From contig JBILYK010000003.1 of assembly GCA_044377735.1 (NCBI GenBank), positions 1 through 64,000 of the forward strand: a stretch of 64,000 nucleotides of DNA, read 5' to 3'. The stretch comes from Tabrizicola_A sp044377735 (GTDB lineage Bacteria; Pseudomonadota; Alphaproteobacteria; Rhodobacterales; Rhodobacteraceae). This document shows, piece by piece, positions 7,324-17,200 of the stretch; position 1 is the first letter of the stretch; each line of letters opens with the position of its first letter. The notes under the pieces were generated by a model. The model saw nothing but the letters and a program-made list of their open reading frames with translations, was not told where the DNA came from and did no database searches. The position numbers were made by a program, and so were the translations under genes.

Positions 7324-8685
7324 TCATTTCACCCCGGGCGTGCCGTCGAACTTCTTCTCCAAAGACCCCCAACAATCAATGTAATCTTCCTGCAAATGCC
7401 CCGCCTTGGCGGCAAAAGGCGTCAGGTGCTGCGGGAAGCGGGTTTCGAACATGAAACTCATGGTGTCGCTGAGCTTTTCTGCCTTCAGATCCGCATTCGA
7501 CGCCCCTTCAAAGGCGTTCTTGTCCGGCCCATGCGGCAGCATGCAATTGTGCAAGGACATGCCGCCGGGAACAAAGCCCTTGGGCTTGGCGTCATAGATG
7601 CCATAGATGTTGCCCATCATCTCGGACATCACGTTCTTATGGTACCACGGCGGGCGGAAGGTGTTCTCGGCCACCATCCAGCGTTCGCGGAACAGCACGA
7701 AATCGATGTTCGCCGTCCCCTCAATGCCGCTGGGTGCGGTCAGCACGGTAAAGATCGACGGATCGGGGTGGTCGAACAGGATCGACCCCACCGGGCAATA
7801 GGTCCGCAGGTCGTATTTCACCGGCGCGTAATTGCCGTGCCATGCCACCACATCCAAGGGGCTGTGGCCGATCTTGGTTTCATGGAACTGCCCGCACCAT
7901 TTGACGGTCACGGTTGACGGGGCCTCGCGGTCTTCAAAGGCCGCAACCGGCGTCTTGAAATCGCGACGGTTCGCCATGCAATTGGCCCCGATCGGCCCCC
8001 GACCGGGCAGCACGAACTTCTGGCCATAGTTTTCGCAGACAAAGCCGCGTGCCGGGCCTTCCAGCACCTCGACCCGATAGACCAGCCCGCGCGGCAGGAT
8101 GGCGATTTCCTTGGGCTCCAGATCGATGATCCCCAGCTCAGTGCAGAACCGCAGTCGGCCTTCTTGCGGCACGACCAGCAATTCGCCATCCGCCGAGAAG
8201 AAGTATTCGTCCTTCATCGACTGGTTCACCAGATACATGTGGCTGGCCATGCCGGTTTGGATGTTTACATCACCCGCCGTTGTCATGGTACGCATGCCGG
8301 TGATCCAGGTCAGCGGCTGATCTGGCACGCCGACCGGGTCCCAGCGGTATTGACCAAGCGATATGATTTCGGGGTCAATCAGCGGGGCCGATTTCCAATG
8401 CGGCACGTCGATTTTCTTGAACCGATGCGTGTGCTTGACCGAAGGCCGGATGCGGTAGCACCAAGTGCGTTCGTTCTGGTGGCTGGGCGCGGTAAAGGCG
8501 GTACCGGAAAGCTGCTCGCCATAAAGGCCATAGTTGCATTTCTGGGGTGAGTTCATGCCCTGCGGCAAGGCCCCCGGCAGGGCCTCGGTTTCAAAATCAT
8601 TGCCAAAGCCGGGCATGTAATGCTCGTGCGTGCCAACCGGTGTCACGGCGCGGATCATGCCAGAGGGCTTGTTCTGCGTGTTCAA
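7324..8685 (-). CDS. hmgA: homogentisate 1,2-dioxygenase
   Basis: Fe(II) ring-cleaving dioxygenase converting homogentisate to maleylacetoacetate. The 453-residue protein begins with MPGFGNDFETEALPGALP, typical of the family. The iron ligands are visible in PPWYHKNVMSEMMG (His and Glu) and in SLHNCMLPHGPD (His). It is the first gene of a minus-strand run with fahA, the MBL-fold protein, the small membrane protein, the monooxygenase and DUF2783. Its promoter, with an overlapping palindrome, lies between it and the upstream MFS gene, so it can be transcribed independently. Confidence 0.97.
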   Translation of the reverse strand: MNTQNKPSGMIRAVTPVGTHEHYMPGFGNDFETEALPGALPQGMNSPQKCNYGLYGEQLSGTAFTAPSHQNERTWCYRIRPSVKHTHRFKKIDVPHWKSAPLIDPEIISLGQYRWDPVGVPDQPLTWITGMRTMTTAGDVNIQTGMASHMYLVNQSMKDEYFFSADGELLVVPQEGRLRFCTELGIIDLEPKEIAILPRGLVYRVEVLEGPARGFVCENYGQKFVLPGRGPIGANCMANRRDFKTPVAAFEDREAPSTVTVKWCGQFHETKIGHSPLDVVAWHGNYAPVKYDLRTYCPVGSILFDHPDPSIFTVLTAPSGIEGTANIDFVLFRERWMVAENTFRPPWYHKNVMSEMMGNIYGIYDAKPKGFVPGGMSLHNCMLPHGPDKNAFEGASNADLKAEKLSDTMSFMFETRFPQHLTPFAAKAGHLQEDYIDCWGSLEKKFDGTPGVK

Positions 8686-8732
8686 GGGGACCTCGTGGAA
8701 TCGCTGAATATTTGATAAGTCTCTTACCCAGA

Positions 8733-8761
8733 AAATATCGTTGCACTTGCAACAAAGTCAA
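8733..8761 (-). promoter_or_regulatory. hmgA promoter with palindromic operator in the spacer
   Basis: Reading the minus strand: -35 TTGACT (8761-8756), a 17-base spacer and -10 ATATTT (8738-8733). The spacer contains the perfect inverted repeat GTTGCA-AG-TGCAAC (8753-8740). This is ideal for repression by a dimeric regulator. The nearby MarR-family gene at 10032 is the natural candidate. The -10 lies about 48 bases from the hmgA ATG. Confidence 0.75.
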
Positions 8762-8807
8762 GACCGCGATGCTTGCTTTACATCTGACGCAGTGCAGCGG
8801 CCTTGCA

Positions 8808-9905
8808 TTATGCCCGGATCAATCGGCGCAGGCTAAACCCGGCAAGGAAGGCTAGCATCCCAGTGACCCCCAGAATGATCTGGAAAAACCCATGCGGCCC
8901 CAGCATACCCAGAACCTGCGAAATCAAGACCGGCATGATGATCGCGCCCAGCATTCCGGCGGCCAAAAGCACGGCTGACACCCGCGTGGTCCCGCCCATC
9001 CAGCGCAGGCCGGTCAGGTATCCACCGTGGAAGATGCTGCCGCAGGCAAAGCCCATAAGCGGGAACCACAAGCCTGTATCGCCCAAAATCGCCATAATGG
9101 TAAGCAGAGTTAGCGACGAGACGGAGCCGAAGAAGATCGCAAAAGGTGGGATGCGATGGGCGATGAAGATCAGGGACAGCCGTGATATCAGGTAGGCGAT
9201 GAAGAAAAGGGACAGCAGTTGTGCGGCCCGTTCCGGCGTTTCGCCCACCTGTGCAAGGCCTGTCGGGCCAAGGCCGACAAGGCTGGATTCAAGACCAATC
9301 CCAAGAAAAGCAAAGCCAAGGATGGGCCAGTCCAAGGGCCCATCCTCCCCCACCTTTGTTGGCGCGGTGCGGGTGTCGCCCATCGCGAAGGTGACAAGGA
9401 GGATCAGTCCGGCAAATCCGGTAAAGGTCCAGAACACCGAAGCGGGTTGCTGGTCAAAGGCAAGAAACAGCTGCGGGGAAGCAATCGCGCCCAGCGTGAA
9501 CAGTGCGTTCATCACGCTGAGCATCGATGGACCGCGCGGGCCATAGGCGGCCAGAACCCGTGGGTTCCACACCGCCGCAATCACCCCATAGCCAAAGCCA
9601 AACAGCGCCGCCCCGGCCAGCACGAGGCTCCAGTTGCCCATCAGTGCCAATAGCGTGGTGCCAAGGGCTGCAGTGACCAGCCCGATCTTTGGCCCCAGCA
9701 GCGCGGGGGCCGCATAGACTGCGCCGACTGCGGCAAGGCTGCCCACCCAGAATACCGACAAGACCCAGCTGACCGACGAAATCTCAAGCCCGAAAACTTG
9801 GGCATAGACAGGAAGCAGGGGCCCGAAGATCGACTGTGCTAAACCAAGCAGGACAAAACCCGCGATGCCCGTTCCCAAGAGCAGATATTTCGTCATGCGC
9901 GTCAT
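8808..9905 (-). CDS. MFS transporter
   Basis: 365-residue major facilitator superfamily protein with about 11-12 hydrophobic segments and the usual Gly-rich helices. It starts MTRMTKYLLLG; a second ATG three codons later is equally possible. Located upstream of hmgA in the same orientation and divergent from the MarR regulator, it is a plausible importer of aromatic acids, but the protein itself gives no substrate. Uptake of any other small molecule is possible. Confidence 0.85.
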   Translation of the reverse strand: MTRMTKYLLLGTGIAGFVLLGLAQSIFGPLLPVYAQVFGLEISSVSWVLSVFWVGSLAAVGAVYAAPALLGPKIGLVTAALGTTLLALMGNWSLVLAGAALFGFGYGVIAAVWNPRVLAAYGPRGPSMLSVMNALFTLGAIASPQLFLAFDQQPASVFWTFTGFAGLILLVTFAMGDTRTAPTKVGEDGPLDWPILGFAFLGIGLESSLVGLGPTGLAQVGETPERAAQLLSLFFIAYLISRLSLIFIAHRIPPFAIFFGSVSSLTLLTIMAILGDTGLWFPLMGFACGSIFHGGYLTGLRWMGGTTRVSAVLLAAGMLGAIIMPVLISQVLGMLGPHGFFQIILGVTGMLAFLAGFSLRRLIRA

Positions 9906-10031
9906 GAGATTGCCCTAAATGGTTCAAGGCCGCGTAACCCGGCCCTGGAACAAGGTCAATCCGGGTCGCATCAGCCCTTGCACCATGTGTGAGTTGCGGG
10001 CAGGCTTTGGCCACCTGAACTGGGTGTCGCC

Positions 10032-10454
10032 ATGAGTTTCGACCTTTCCTCTTTCCTGCCCTATCAGCTTGCCGTTGCCTCAAGCCGCATCTCGCGCGAG
10101 TTTTCCGAGCGCTACAAGCGAGAGTTCGGTTTGAGCATTCCAGAGTGGCGCGTGCTGGCGCATCTGGCACAATCGGACGCGGTGTCGGTGCGTGAGATCC
10201 ATGAGCGGGTGGATATGGACAAATCCAAGGTCAGCCGGGCCGCCGCGCGGCTGGAAAGCTCGGGGTTGATCGAGAAACGCGAAAATCCCGAGGATCGGCG
10301 CTTGCTCGACATGCGGTTGACGGCCAAGGGGCGCAACCTGATCGCCCGTATTGTGCCGATTGCGGATGCGTATCAAACCCAGCTTGCGGCTCTGCTTGGG
10401 CCCCATGCCGAAGGCTTTCGATTCGGCCTGCAAAGACTTTATGAGGACAGATGA
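10032..10454 (+). CDS. MarR-family transcriptional regulator of the homogentisate genes
   Basis: 140 residues with a winged-helix core: recognition region VSVREIHERVDMDKSKVSRAA, then the wing ENPEDRRLLDMRLT (the DxRxxxLxLT MarR signature). It is divergent from the MFS-hmgA side and overlaps the isomerase gene by 4 bases (ATGA), which ties it to homogentisate catabolism. Repression of hmgA through the GTTGCA-CT-TGCAAC palindrome at 8740-8753, relieved by an aromatic acid, is inferred from position and the binding habit of the family. Confidence 0.88.
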   Translation: MSFDLSSFLPYQLAVASSRISREFSERYKREFGLSIPEWRVLAHLAQSDAVSVREIHERVDMDKSKVSRAAARLESSGLIEKRENPEDRRLLDMRLTAKGRNLIARIVPIADAYQTQLAALLGPHAEGFRFGLQRLYEDR

Positions 10455-11077
10455 CCCAGCTTTATGACTACTGGCGGTCCTCCGCCTCGTATCGCGTGCG
10501 CATGGCGCTGAACCTTTTGGGCGAGGGGTTTGAGGCCATTCCGGTTGACCTTTTGCAGGCCGAGCAGGTGGGCGCTGCGAATTTGGCGCGCAATCCGCAA
10601 GGTTTGGTGCCCTCGGTCGAGATCGACGGGCTGACGCTGACGCAGTCTTTGGCGATCATCGAGTATCTGAACGACACGCGCGGCGGTCTTTTACCCGCTG
10701 ATGCGCCGGGGCGGGCGCGGGTGCGCGCGCTGTCTTATGCAGTGGCGATGGAGATTCACCCGATCTGCAACCTGCGGGTTGGTCGCTATGTCGAAGCCGC
10801 TTCGGCCGGGGCGATCACCATGGCCGATTGGCAGAAAAAGTTCATTGGTGAGGGGCTTGCTGCGGTTGAGGGATTGCTGACCCACCCCGCCACCGGGCGG
10901 TTCTGCCATGGCGATCAGATCACCATGGCGGATCTGTGCCTGTTGCCGCAGGTCTATAACGCCCGCCGCTGGGAGGTGGACGTCAAGTCGTACGTGCAAA
11001 TCTGCCGGATCGTGGCAGAGTTGGAGGAAATCCCGGCGATCGCTGCCGCCCATCCGGACAAGGTGAGGCCTGCATGA
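10451..11077 (+). CDS. maiA: maleylacetoacetate isomerase
   Basis: Zeta-class glutathione transferase that isomerises maleylacetoacetate to fumarylacetoacetate using glutathione. The 208-residue protein has the N-terminal thioredoxin-like domain with SSASYRVRMAL (the catalytic SS-x-S/C region), then LVPSVEIDG and TQSLAIIEYL (glutathione binding), and a helical C-terminal domain. It completes the hmgA-maiA-fahA route encoded across 6-11 kb. It overlaps the MarR gene upstream and the thiolase downstream, so the three form an operon. Confidence 0.95.
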   Translation: MTQLYDYWRSSASYRVRMALNLLGEGFEAIPVDLLQAEQVGAANLARNPQGLVPSVEIDGLTLTQSLAIIEYLNDTRGGLLPADAPGRARVRALSYAVAMEIHPICNLRVGRYVEAASAGAITMADWQKKFIGEGLAAVEGLLTHPATGRFCHGDQITMADLCLLPQVYNARRWEVDVKSYVQICRIVAELEEIPAIAAAHPDKVRPA

Positions 11078-12243
11078 CTGATGTCTATATCCTTTCGGCT
11101 GCCCGCACTGCGATTGGTGGCTTTGGCGGCAGCCTTTCAGCCCTGTCGCCAATTGATCTTGCCACCCATGCTGCCAAAGTGGCGATTGGGCGCGCAGGGG
11201 TCGATCCGGGCCAGATCGGCAGTTCTGTCTTTGGCCATGTGCTGAACACCGAGCCGCGCGACATGTATCTCAGCCGTGTGGCGGCGATGAATGCCGGGGT
11301 GCCCGAGGGGGCCGTGGCGATGAACGTCAACCGGCTGTGTGGGTCAGGCGCGCAGGCGATTGTTTCTGCCGTGCAGATGCTGATGCTGGGCGATACCGAT
11401 ATGGCGCTGGCCGGGGGTGCCGAATGTATGAGCCGGGCGCCCTATATCCTGCAAGCTGCGAGGTTTGGGCAGAAGATGGGGGACACCAAGGCGTTGGACA
11501 TGATGACCGGTGCGTTGACCTGTCCTTTTGGCACGGGCCACATGGGGATTACGGCCGAGAACGTGGCGGCAGAGGGCGGGATCAGCCGTGCTGACCAAGA
11601 CGCCTTTGCGCTGGAAAGCCAGACCCGCGCAGCGCGCGCGATTGTCGAGGGGCGATTTGCAGATCAGATCGCGCCGATTGAAATTGCCAGCCGCAAAGGA
11701 ACAGTGACCTTTGCCGTGGACGAACACCCCAAGGCCACCACGGCCAAGGCTTTGGCGGGGCTGCGCCCGGCCTTTGCGAAAGACGGCACGGTGACGGCGG
11801 GCAATGCAAGCGGCATCAATGACGGCGCGGCGGCGCTGGTGCTGGCGCGTGAGGCGGCGATGGGTGGATTGACACCCCGCGCGCGGATCATGGGGTATGC
11901 CGTGGCCGGGGTTGCGCCGCGTGTCATGGGGTTGGGGCCAATCCCAGCGGTGCAACAGCTGTGTGCCAAGCTGGGGATCAAGCCGGCCGATTTCGACGTT
12001 GTGGAATCAAATGAGGCCTTCGCCGCGCAGGCGATTGCGGTCAATCGCGGGCTCGGACTGGATCCGGCGCGGGTGAACCCGAACGGCGGGGCGGTTGCGC
12101 TGGGGCATCCGGTGGGGGCGACGGGGGCGATCATCACCGTCAAGGCGTTGCATGAGTTGGAGCGGATCGGGGGCAAGACCGCGCTGGTGACCATGTGCAT
12201 CGGCGGTGGTCAGGGCATCGCCTTGGCGATTGAGCGGGTCTGA
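11074..12243 (+). CDS. acetyl-CoA acyltransferase (thiolase)
   Basis: 389-residue thiolase. Nucleophilic Cys89 sits in NRLCGSGAQA, His345 in ALGHPVGATG and Cys375 in MCIGGGQG. Such enzymes split acetoacetyl-CoA to two acetyl-CoA or work on longer beta-ketoacyl-CoAs. Its 4-base overlap with maiA suggests that it disposes of acetoacetate released by fumarylacetoacetase, though the needed CoA transferase or synthetase is not in this window. BktB- or PhaA-type specificity cannot be decided from motifs. It converges on pbpC with a 3-base gap. Confidence 0.9.
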   Translation: MTDVYILSAARTAIGGFGGSLSALSPIDLATHAAKVAIGRAGVDPGQIGSSVFGHVLNTEPRDMYLSRVAAMNAGVPEGAVAMNVNRLCGSGAQAIVSAVQMLMLGDTDMALAGGAECMSRAPYILQAARFGQKMGDTKALDMMTGALTCPFGTGHMGITAENVAAEGGISRADQDAFALESQTRAARAIVEGRFADQIAPIEIASRKGTVTFAVDEHPKATTAKALAGLRPAFAKDGTVTAGNASGINDGAAALVLAREAAMGGLTPRARIMGYAVAGVAPRVMGLGPIPAVQQLCAKLGIKPADFDVVESNEAFAAQAIAVNRGLGLDPARVNPNGGAVALGHPVGATGAIITVKALHELERIGGKTALVTMCIGGGQGIALAIERV

Positions 12244-12246
12244 CAC

Positions 12247-14289
12247 CTATCGCAGCCGCACGGTTGAGCGGGCTGATCGGCCTTCCGCGTCGATCACCGA
12301 AAGCGTAACAAAGCCCGCGCCTAGGCCCGGCAGCATCACCGCCCGGTCGCGCAAAGACAGAGCCACAGGTGTGCCATTGGCCAGCCAAGTAAAAGGTGCT
12401 GTGCCGCCGTCCACCTTGGCCAAAAGACCTGTGGGCAGAAGTTCCACCTCGGCGCCATCGGGTGGAAAGGCGACGGCGGGCGCGTCCGCCGCCGCCTCGA
12501 ACGCCGCAGATCGGCTGCGAAAGCGTTGCAGGGGCTGGGGGAGTTGGGCGTTGGCCACCAGAAGCGTCGCCGGGGGCGCGGGTGGCTGAGGGTCAAGCGC
12601 GGGTTTCAGGCGCGCGAAAGCCTGAAACAGCACGGGCGCGGCCAGATCGGCCCCGAACACGCCGGGCACTGGCGTACCATCGGGCCGCCCCATCCAGACG
12701 CCAATCACATGCCGCCCATCATAGCCAATGGCCCAGGCATCGCGGTGGCCATAGGAGGTGCCGGTCTTGTAGGCCAGCCGATTTTGCGGCGCGCCGGGGG
12801 GCGGGGCGAGGCCTGCCAGAATATCGCCGACAAACCACGCGCTCGTCGTGGCCAGCAGGCGCTGGCCCTCCTCGTGCGGGGCGTCTTGTCGCCAGCGCAG
12901 TGGCAGCGTCGCCCCGCCGCGCGCGATGGCGGCGTAAAGCTGCACCATGTCTTGCAAGGTTACGCCGATGCCCCCCAAGGCGATTGCCAACCCCGGCTGA
13001 CCTTCGGGCATCTCATAGCGCACCCCGGCCCTGTCTAAAGCGGTCAGCAGACGTGCCGGGCCAAGGGCTTCGGTCAGGGCCACAACGGGGATGTTCAGCG
13101 ATTGCTGTAACGCCTCACGCGCGCGGATTGTGCCGCGATACTGGCGGTCAAAGTTCTGCGGGCGGTAGCCGGAAAAGTCGCTGGGCCGATCTTCGAGCAG
13201 GGTCTCGGGGTGGGCCAGACCTTCGTCAAAGGCCAGACCATAGACCAAGGGTTTGAGCGTGGAACCGGGGCTGCGCAAGGCTTGGGTCATATCGACAAAG
13301 CCGGCGCGGGCATCTTCGGTGAAGCCAGCGGAGCCGACGGATGCAAGGATCTCGCTGGTCTGATGATCTGCCACCACCAGCGCGATCTGCAGGCGGTCAC
13401 CTTGGCCGGCCACGACCTCGGCCGCCAGTGTTTCGAGCGCAGCTTGCAGGCTGCGGTCCAGCGTCAGGCGATGGGTCTGGGCGCTGGGGTCACTCATGCG
13501 GGCGCGGTCAGCCAGATGGGCGGCAAGGGCGGGAAAGGGTTTGCGGGTGGCAGGGACCGGTTCGGTGCGGGCGGCTGTGGCCTGATCGGTGTCGATCAGC
13601 CCATCGGTTTCCGCCCGCGCCAGCACGCGGTCGCGCGCAGCGGTGGCGCGGGCGACGTGGCGGTCAGGGCGGCGGGTTTCGGGGCTTTGCGGAATGGCGA
13701 CGAGAAAGGCAATTTCGGCAGCTGTCAGCCGTTTTGGTTCCTTGCCGAAATAAGAGAGCGTCGCCGCGCGAATGCCTTCCAGATTGCCGCCATAGGGGGC
13801 AAGCATCAGGTAAAGGCCAAGGATTTCGTCTTTGGTCAGCCGCCGTTCCAGCGCCCAAGCCACGCGCATCTGGCGCAGCTTGCCTGCCACCTCGCCTGTC
13901 GTGCCTTCTTCCAACAGCCGCGCCACTTGCATGGTCAGCGTCGATCCGCCCGAGACCACGCGGCCATTCCAGACCGCTTGCGCGCCAGCCCGCGCCAGCG
14001 CACGCCCGTCCACCCCGTTGTGATGCAAAAACCGCTTGTCCTCATAGGCCATGAGGGCGGTGGTAAAGGCTGGGTCCACGTCTTGCGGCGTCACTGCCAG
14101 CCGCCAGCGGCCATCGGCCACGGTATAGGCGCGCAAAAGCGCGCCCTCGCGGTCCAGAACCTGCACCGATGTCGCAAGAGCCAAGGGGGGCAGGCGGGTG
14201 TCGTCGATCCAGATATCCACCCGGTCGCGGGCAAAGGCGGCAAGGAACAACCCTGCCGCCAGCCAGAAAATGCCCCGCGCGCGCATCAT
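12247..14289 (-). CDS. pbpC: penicillin-binding protein 1C
   Basis: Bifunctional class A peptidoglycan synthase, 680 residues. After an N-terminal membrane anchor comes the glycosyltransferase domain, with catalytic Glu83 in AYEDKRFLHHNG and the GGSTLTMQ motif. The transpeptidase domain carries SPGSTLKP (SxxK), QSLN (SxN) and YKTGTSYG (KTG). A C-terminal beta domain of the BiPBP_C type is rich in Val and Pro. It overlaps the alpha-2-macroglobulin gene by ATGA, the well-known pairing that also occurs in E. coli (yfhM-pbpC). Confidence 0.95.
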   Translation of the reverse strand: MMRARGIFWLAAGLFLAAFARDRVDIWIDDTRLPPLALATSVQVLDREGALLRAYTVADGRWRLAVTPQDVDPAFTTALMAYEDKRFLHHNGVDGRALARAGAQAVWNGRVVSGGSTLTMQVARLLEEGTTGEVAGKLRQMRVAWALERRLTKDEILGLYLMLAPYGGNLEGIRAATLSYFGKEPKRLTAAEIAFLVAIPQSPETRRPDRHVARATAARDRVLARAETDGLIDTDQATAARTEPVPATRKPFPALAAHLADRARMSDPSAQTHRLTLDRSLQAALETLAAEVVAGQGDRLQIALVVADHQTSEILASVGSAGFTEDARAGFVDMTQALRSPGSTLKPLVYGLAFDEGLAHPETLLEDRPSDFSGYRPQNFDRQYRGTIRAREALQQSLNIPVVALTEALGPARLLTALDRAGVRYEMPEGQPGLAIALGGIGVTLQDMVQLYAAIARGGATLPLRWRQDAPHEEGQRLLATTSAWFVGDILAGLAPPPGAPQNRLAYKTGTSYGHRDAWAIGYDGRHVIGVWMGRPDGTPVPGVFGADLAAPVLFQAFARLKPALDPQPPAPPATLLVANAQLPQPLQRFRSRSAAFEAAADAPAVAFPPDGAEVELLPTGLLAKVDGGTAPFTWLANGTPVALSLRDRAVMLPGLGAGFVTLSVIDAEGRSARSTVRLR

Positions 14290-17200
14290 TCGGCGATAGT
14301 GACGCGCCCGGTATCGGACCGGCCCGTCATGTCAGGCCGATACATATCCTCAACCGAGGCGGCGGGGTGGTGGAAGCTGCCCGGCGACACGGCGCGCACC
14401 ACATAGGCCAGTTTGAAGGGCTGGTTCGAATAGCGGTCAATCGCGGTCAGGAACCGGTCTTGACGGAACTCGCTATGGGCGACTTCGGAGTCGAGCCCCA
14501 GCCAATCCAGCGCCTCGATGGAGCCTGCGGAAATGAGATTGGGGTTGTCGATTTCGAAACCCGCTGGCAGGGGATCGGCCACCATCAGCCGCGCCTCGCC
14601 CCGGCCAAAGGGGATGACTTCCAGCACGGTGACGAAACGATCACCCACCGTGACCGCGTCAAGCGTGACAGGTTCGCCCTGCAGGGTGAAATAGCTGCGG
14701 GAGATCGCATAGCCGGTGCCGCCTGCGGGTTCAGGTTCAGATGGCACGCCATAGGTGGTGAGGGTGAGCACCGTGTCGGCGGCACTGTCGTTCTTGACCT
14801 TCACTAGCGCGGTGTTGGTGGCGTCCAGCACCTTGACCAAGGGACCAGAGGCCGGGGCGCCGTCGATGGTGATGCCTTCGGCGCCCGTGCGGTCAATCAG
14901 CGCGTTGGCGGCCAAAAGCGCCCATGTCGCCTCTTGGGTCGAGAGGCCCCGGTCGGTGATCAGCCGCATGGTCAGCGCCTCTTGATCGACGACCGCGCTT
15001 CCGGCTTCGGTGGCAAGCGCCAGAACGGCGGCGGCATCGCGGAAGCTGGTGCCATAATCGGCGCGGAAGATTTGTTCCAACTCTGGCCCCTGCAGCGCCT
15101 CCATCGCGGCGGCGGCACGGCGGAACATCGCATCCGCGCGGGGCTGGTCGCCATAGGCGGCAAGGGCGGCCCCGAGTTGCGCCATAGCGGTCGGGGTGGC
15201 AAAGGCATCACCCTTCACATCCGCATAATAGCGCAGATCGCCCACCGCCGCCGCGCCTTCACGGGCCAGCACCATCAGCGCATAGGCCAGTGCCTCGCCG
15301 CCACTGTCGAAATCGGGGTGGTAGTTGACCTGATTGCGCAGGTTGTCCAAGGCCCGGCGCAGGGAAAGGTCGGGTACCGCAAAGCCGCGTGCCTTCGCGC
15401 GTGACAGAAAGTCGGTGACAAAGGCATCCAGCCACATATCGCCATCGGCTGGCCCCCACAGGCCAAAGCCGCCGTTGGAGGACTGGTTCATCAGGATTTC
15501 GGTGATGCTGTCTTGCACCCGGCCCTTAATATTGTCGGCCTGCGGCAAGTCCAGCGCCACGGCGACCTGATCGAAGTACAAAAGTGGCAGCGCCTTGGAG
15601 GTGATCTGCTCGGTGCAGCCATAGGGATAACGGTCAAGTGCCGCCAGAATCCCCGGCGCGTTGATCCGCGCCAAGGGGCCAACAGCCATAGTTGCGCGGC
15701 CCGAGCCTGCGACCAAGCCGGCAAAGGCGTTGTCGTCAAATGTGAACTCTTGACCCTTGGCAAGTGTCATGCGGCTGACGCGCACCACCTGTGGGTCATT
15801 CATTTGCACCGGCACGGTGAGCGTCTTTTTCAACCGCTTGCCATCTGGCGTGGTCAGGTTGACGTCGATGGTTTGCAGCCCGATCTCGCCTGCTGTCAGT
15901 GGCACGGCAAAGACCGCCTTGGCCTTGTCGCCCAGATCAAAACCCGAAGGTACTTGCCCCAAAGTGAGCCCCTGCGACGAGACGTCCAGGCCCATCCGGC
16001 CCGTGGGGCCGGCGGCATGGACGATCTCGAGGAGCAGGCGACTTTCATCGCCGGGTGACAGGAAACGGGGAACCGACGCGGTGACGACAACCGGATCGCG
16101 CACCAGCACGTCTTTCGATGCTTGGCCCACGCCGGATTTCGACCAGACCACGGCCATCAGTTTCACGGTGCCATTGAAAGACGGCAGGGTGAAGCTGGCC
16201 TTAGCCAAACCATCCGCGCCCACGGTGATCGGACCAGAGAAAGAGGCGACCAGTTCTTCGGTGGGCGGCGGCGATTGCAGGCGGGCTTGGGTGCCCGCGT
16301 CACCGCCCGACCTCACCTGCCCCTCGGCCCCGTTCAGGCCGTCAATCAACCGGCCATAAACGTCGCGGATACCGACGCCCAGTTTGCGTTGCCCAAAGTA
16401 GTGGCCTTGCGGGTCGGGCGGGGTAAATGAGGTCAGGTTCAGGATACCCTGATCGACGGCGGCAAGGGTGACATAGGCGGCTTCACCCGCCGCCACGCCT
16501 TCGACCTTTACCGCCACATCGAAGGGGCCGCGCGGGGCGGCCTCATCGGGGGCCTCGATGGTGACTATCAGCGCCCGCGCGCCCGGATCAATCGCGGCAT
16601 GCGTCAGGCCCAAGGCGCGGGCCGGATTGCGGCCTGCGGCAACTTCCATGGGCCGCAGCACAGAGGCGGTCACATAAACGCCCGCGCCCCAGTCATCGGT
16701 GACGGGAAGCGGGATCAGGTTTTCGCCCTCGGTCACCTCAACCGCCTGCAGGGCGATCAGACGGTTCGACAAGACGGTGATCAGCGCCGTGCCCGCCGCG
16801 CGCGGGACCAGCCGCAGTGTGGCGGTATCGCCGGGTTTGTAGGCGGGTTGGTCCAGCGACATTTCCAGCGTGTCGGGTGTTGCAGAGGCATCGGCGGAGG
16901 CATACCACCCCGCGTAGAAGGTGGTTGAAGTTGCGGCCTGCACCGCGTCCATGCCTTCGACGAGGATTTCATATTCGCCCCATTGCACCGGCACGGCAAT
17001 CTCACTTGGCCCGGTGGTAAGGGTCACTTCCCCCCCGGCCACGCGGTTGCGCGAGGTGACGGGCTCCCAGTTCCAATTGCCGTTTTGCTGATACCACTGA
17101 TACTGCGTCTCAACCCGGTTCACAGTGTATCGCAGCGTCATGGCCATGGGCTTCAGATCGGTGCCAATGCCGATCAGATTGAACCGCGCCTCGGCCCCTT

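Noticed and set aside
13210..14406. 398-codon open frame antisense to pbpC
   Set aside because: Gly/Arg/His-rich shadow with no ribosome site or family motif; pbpC on the other strand has all catalytic motifs.
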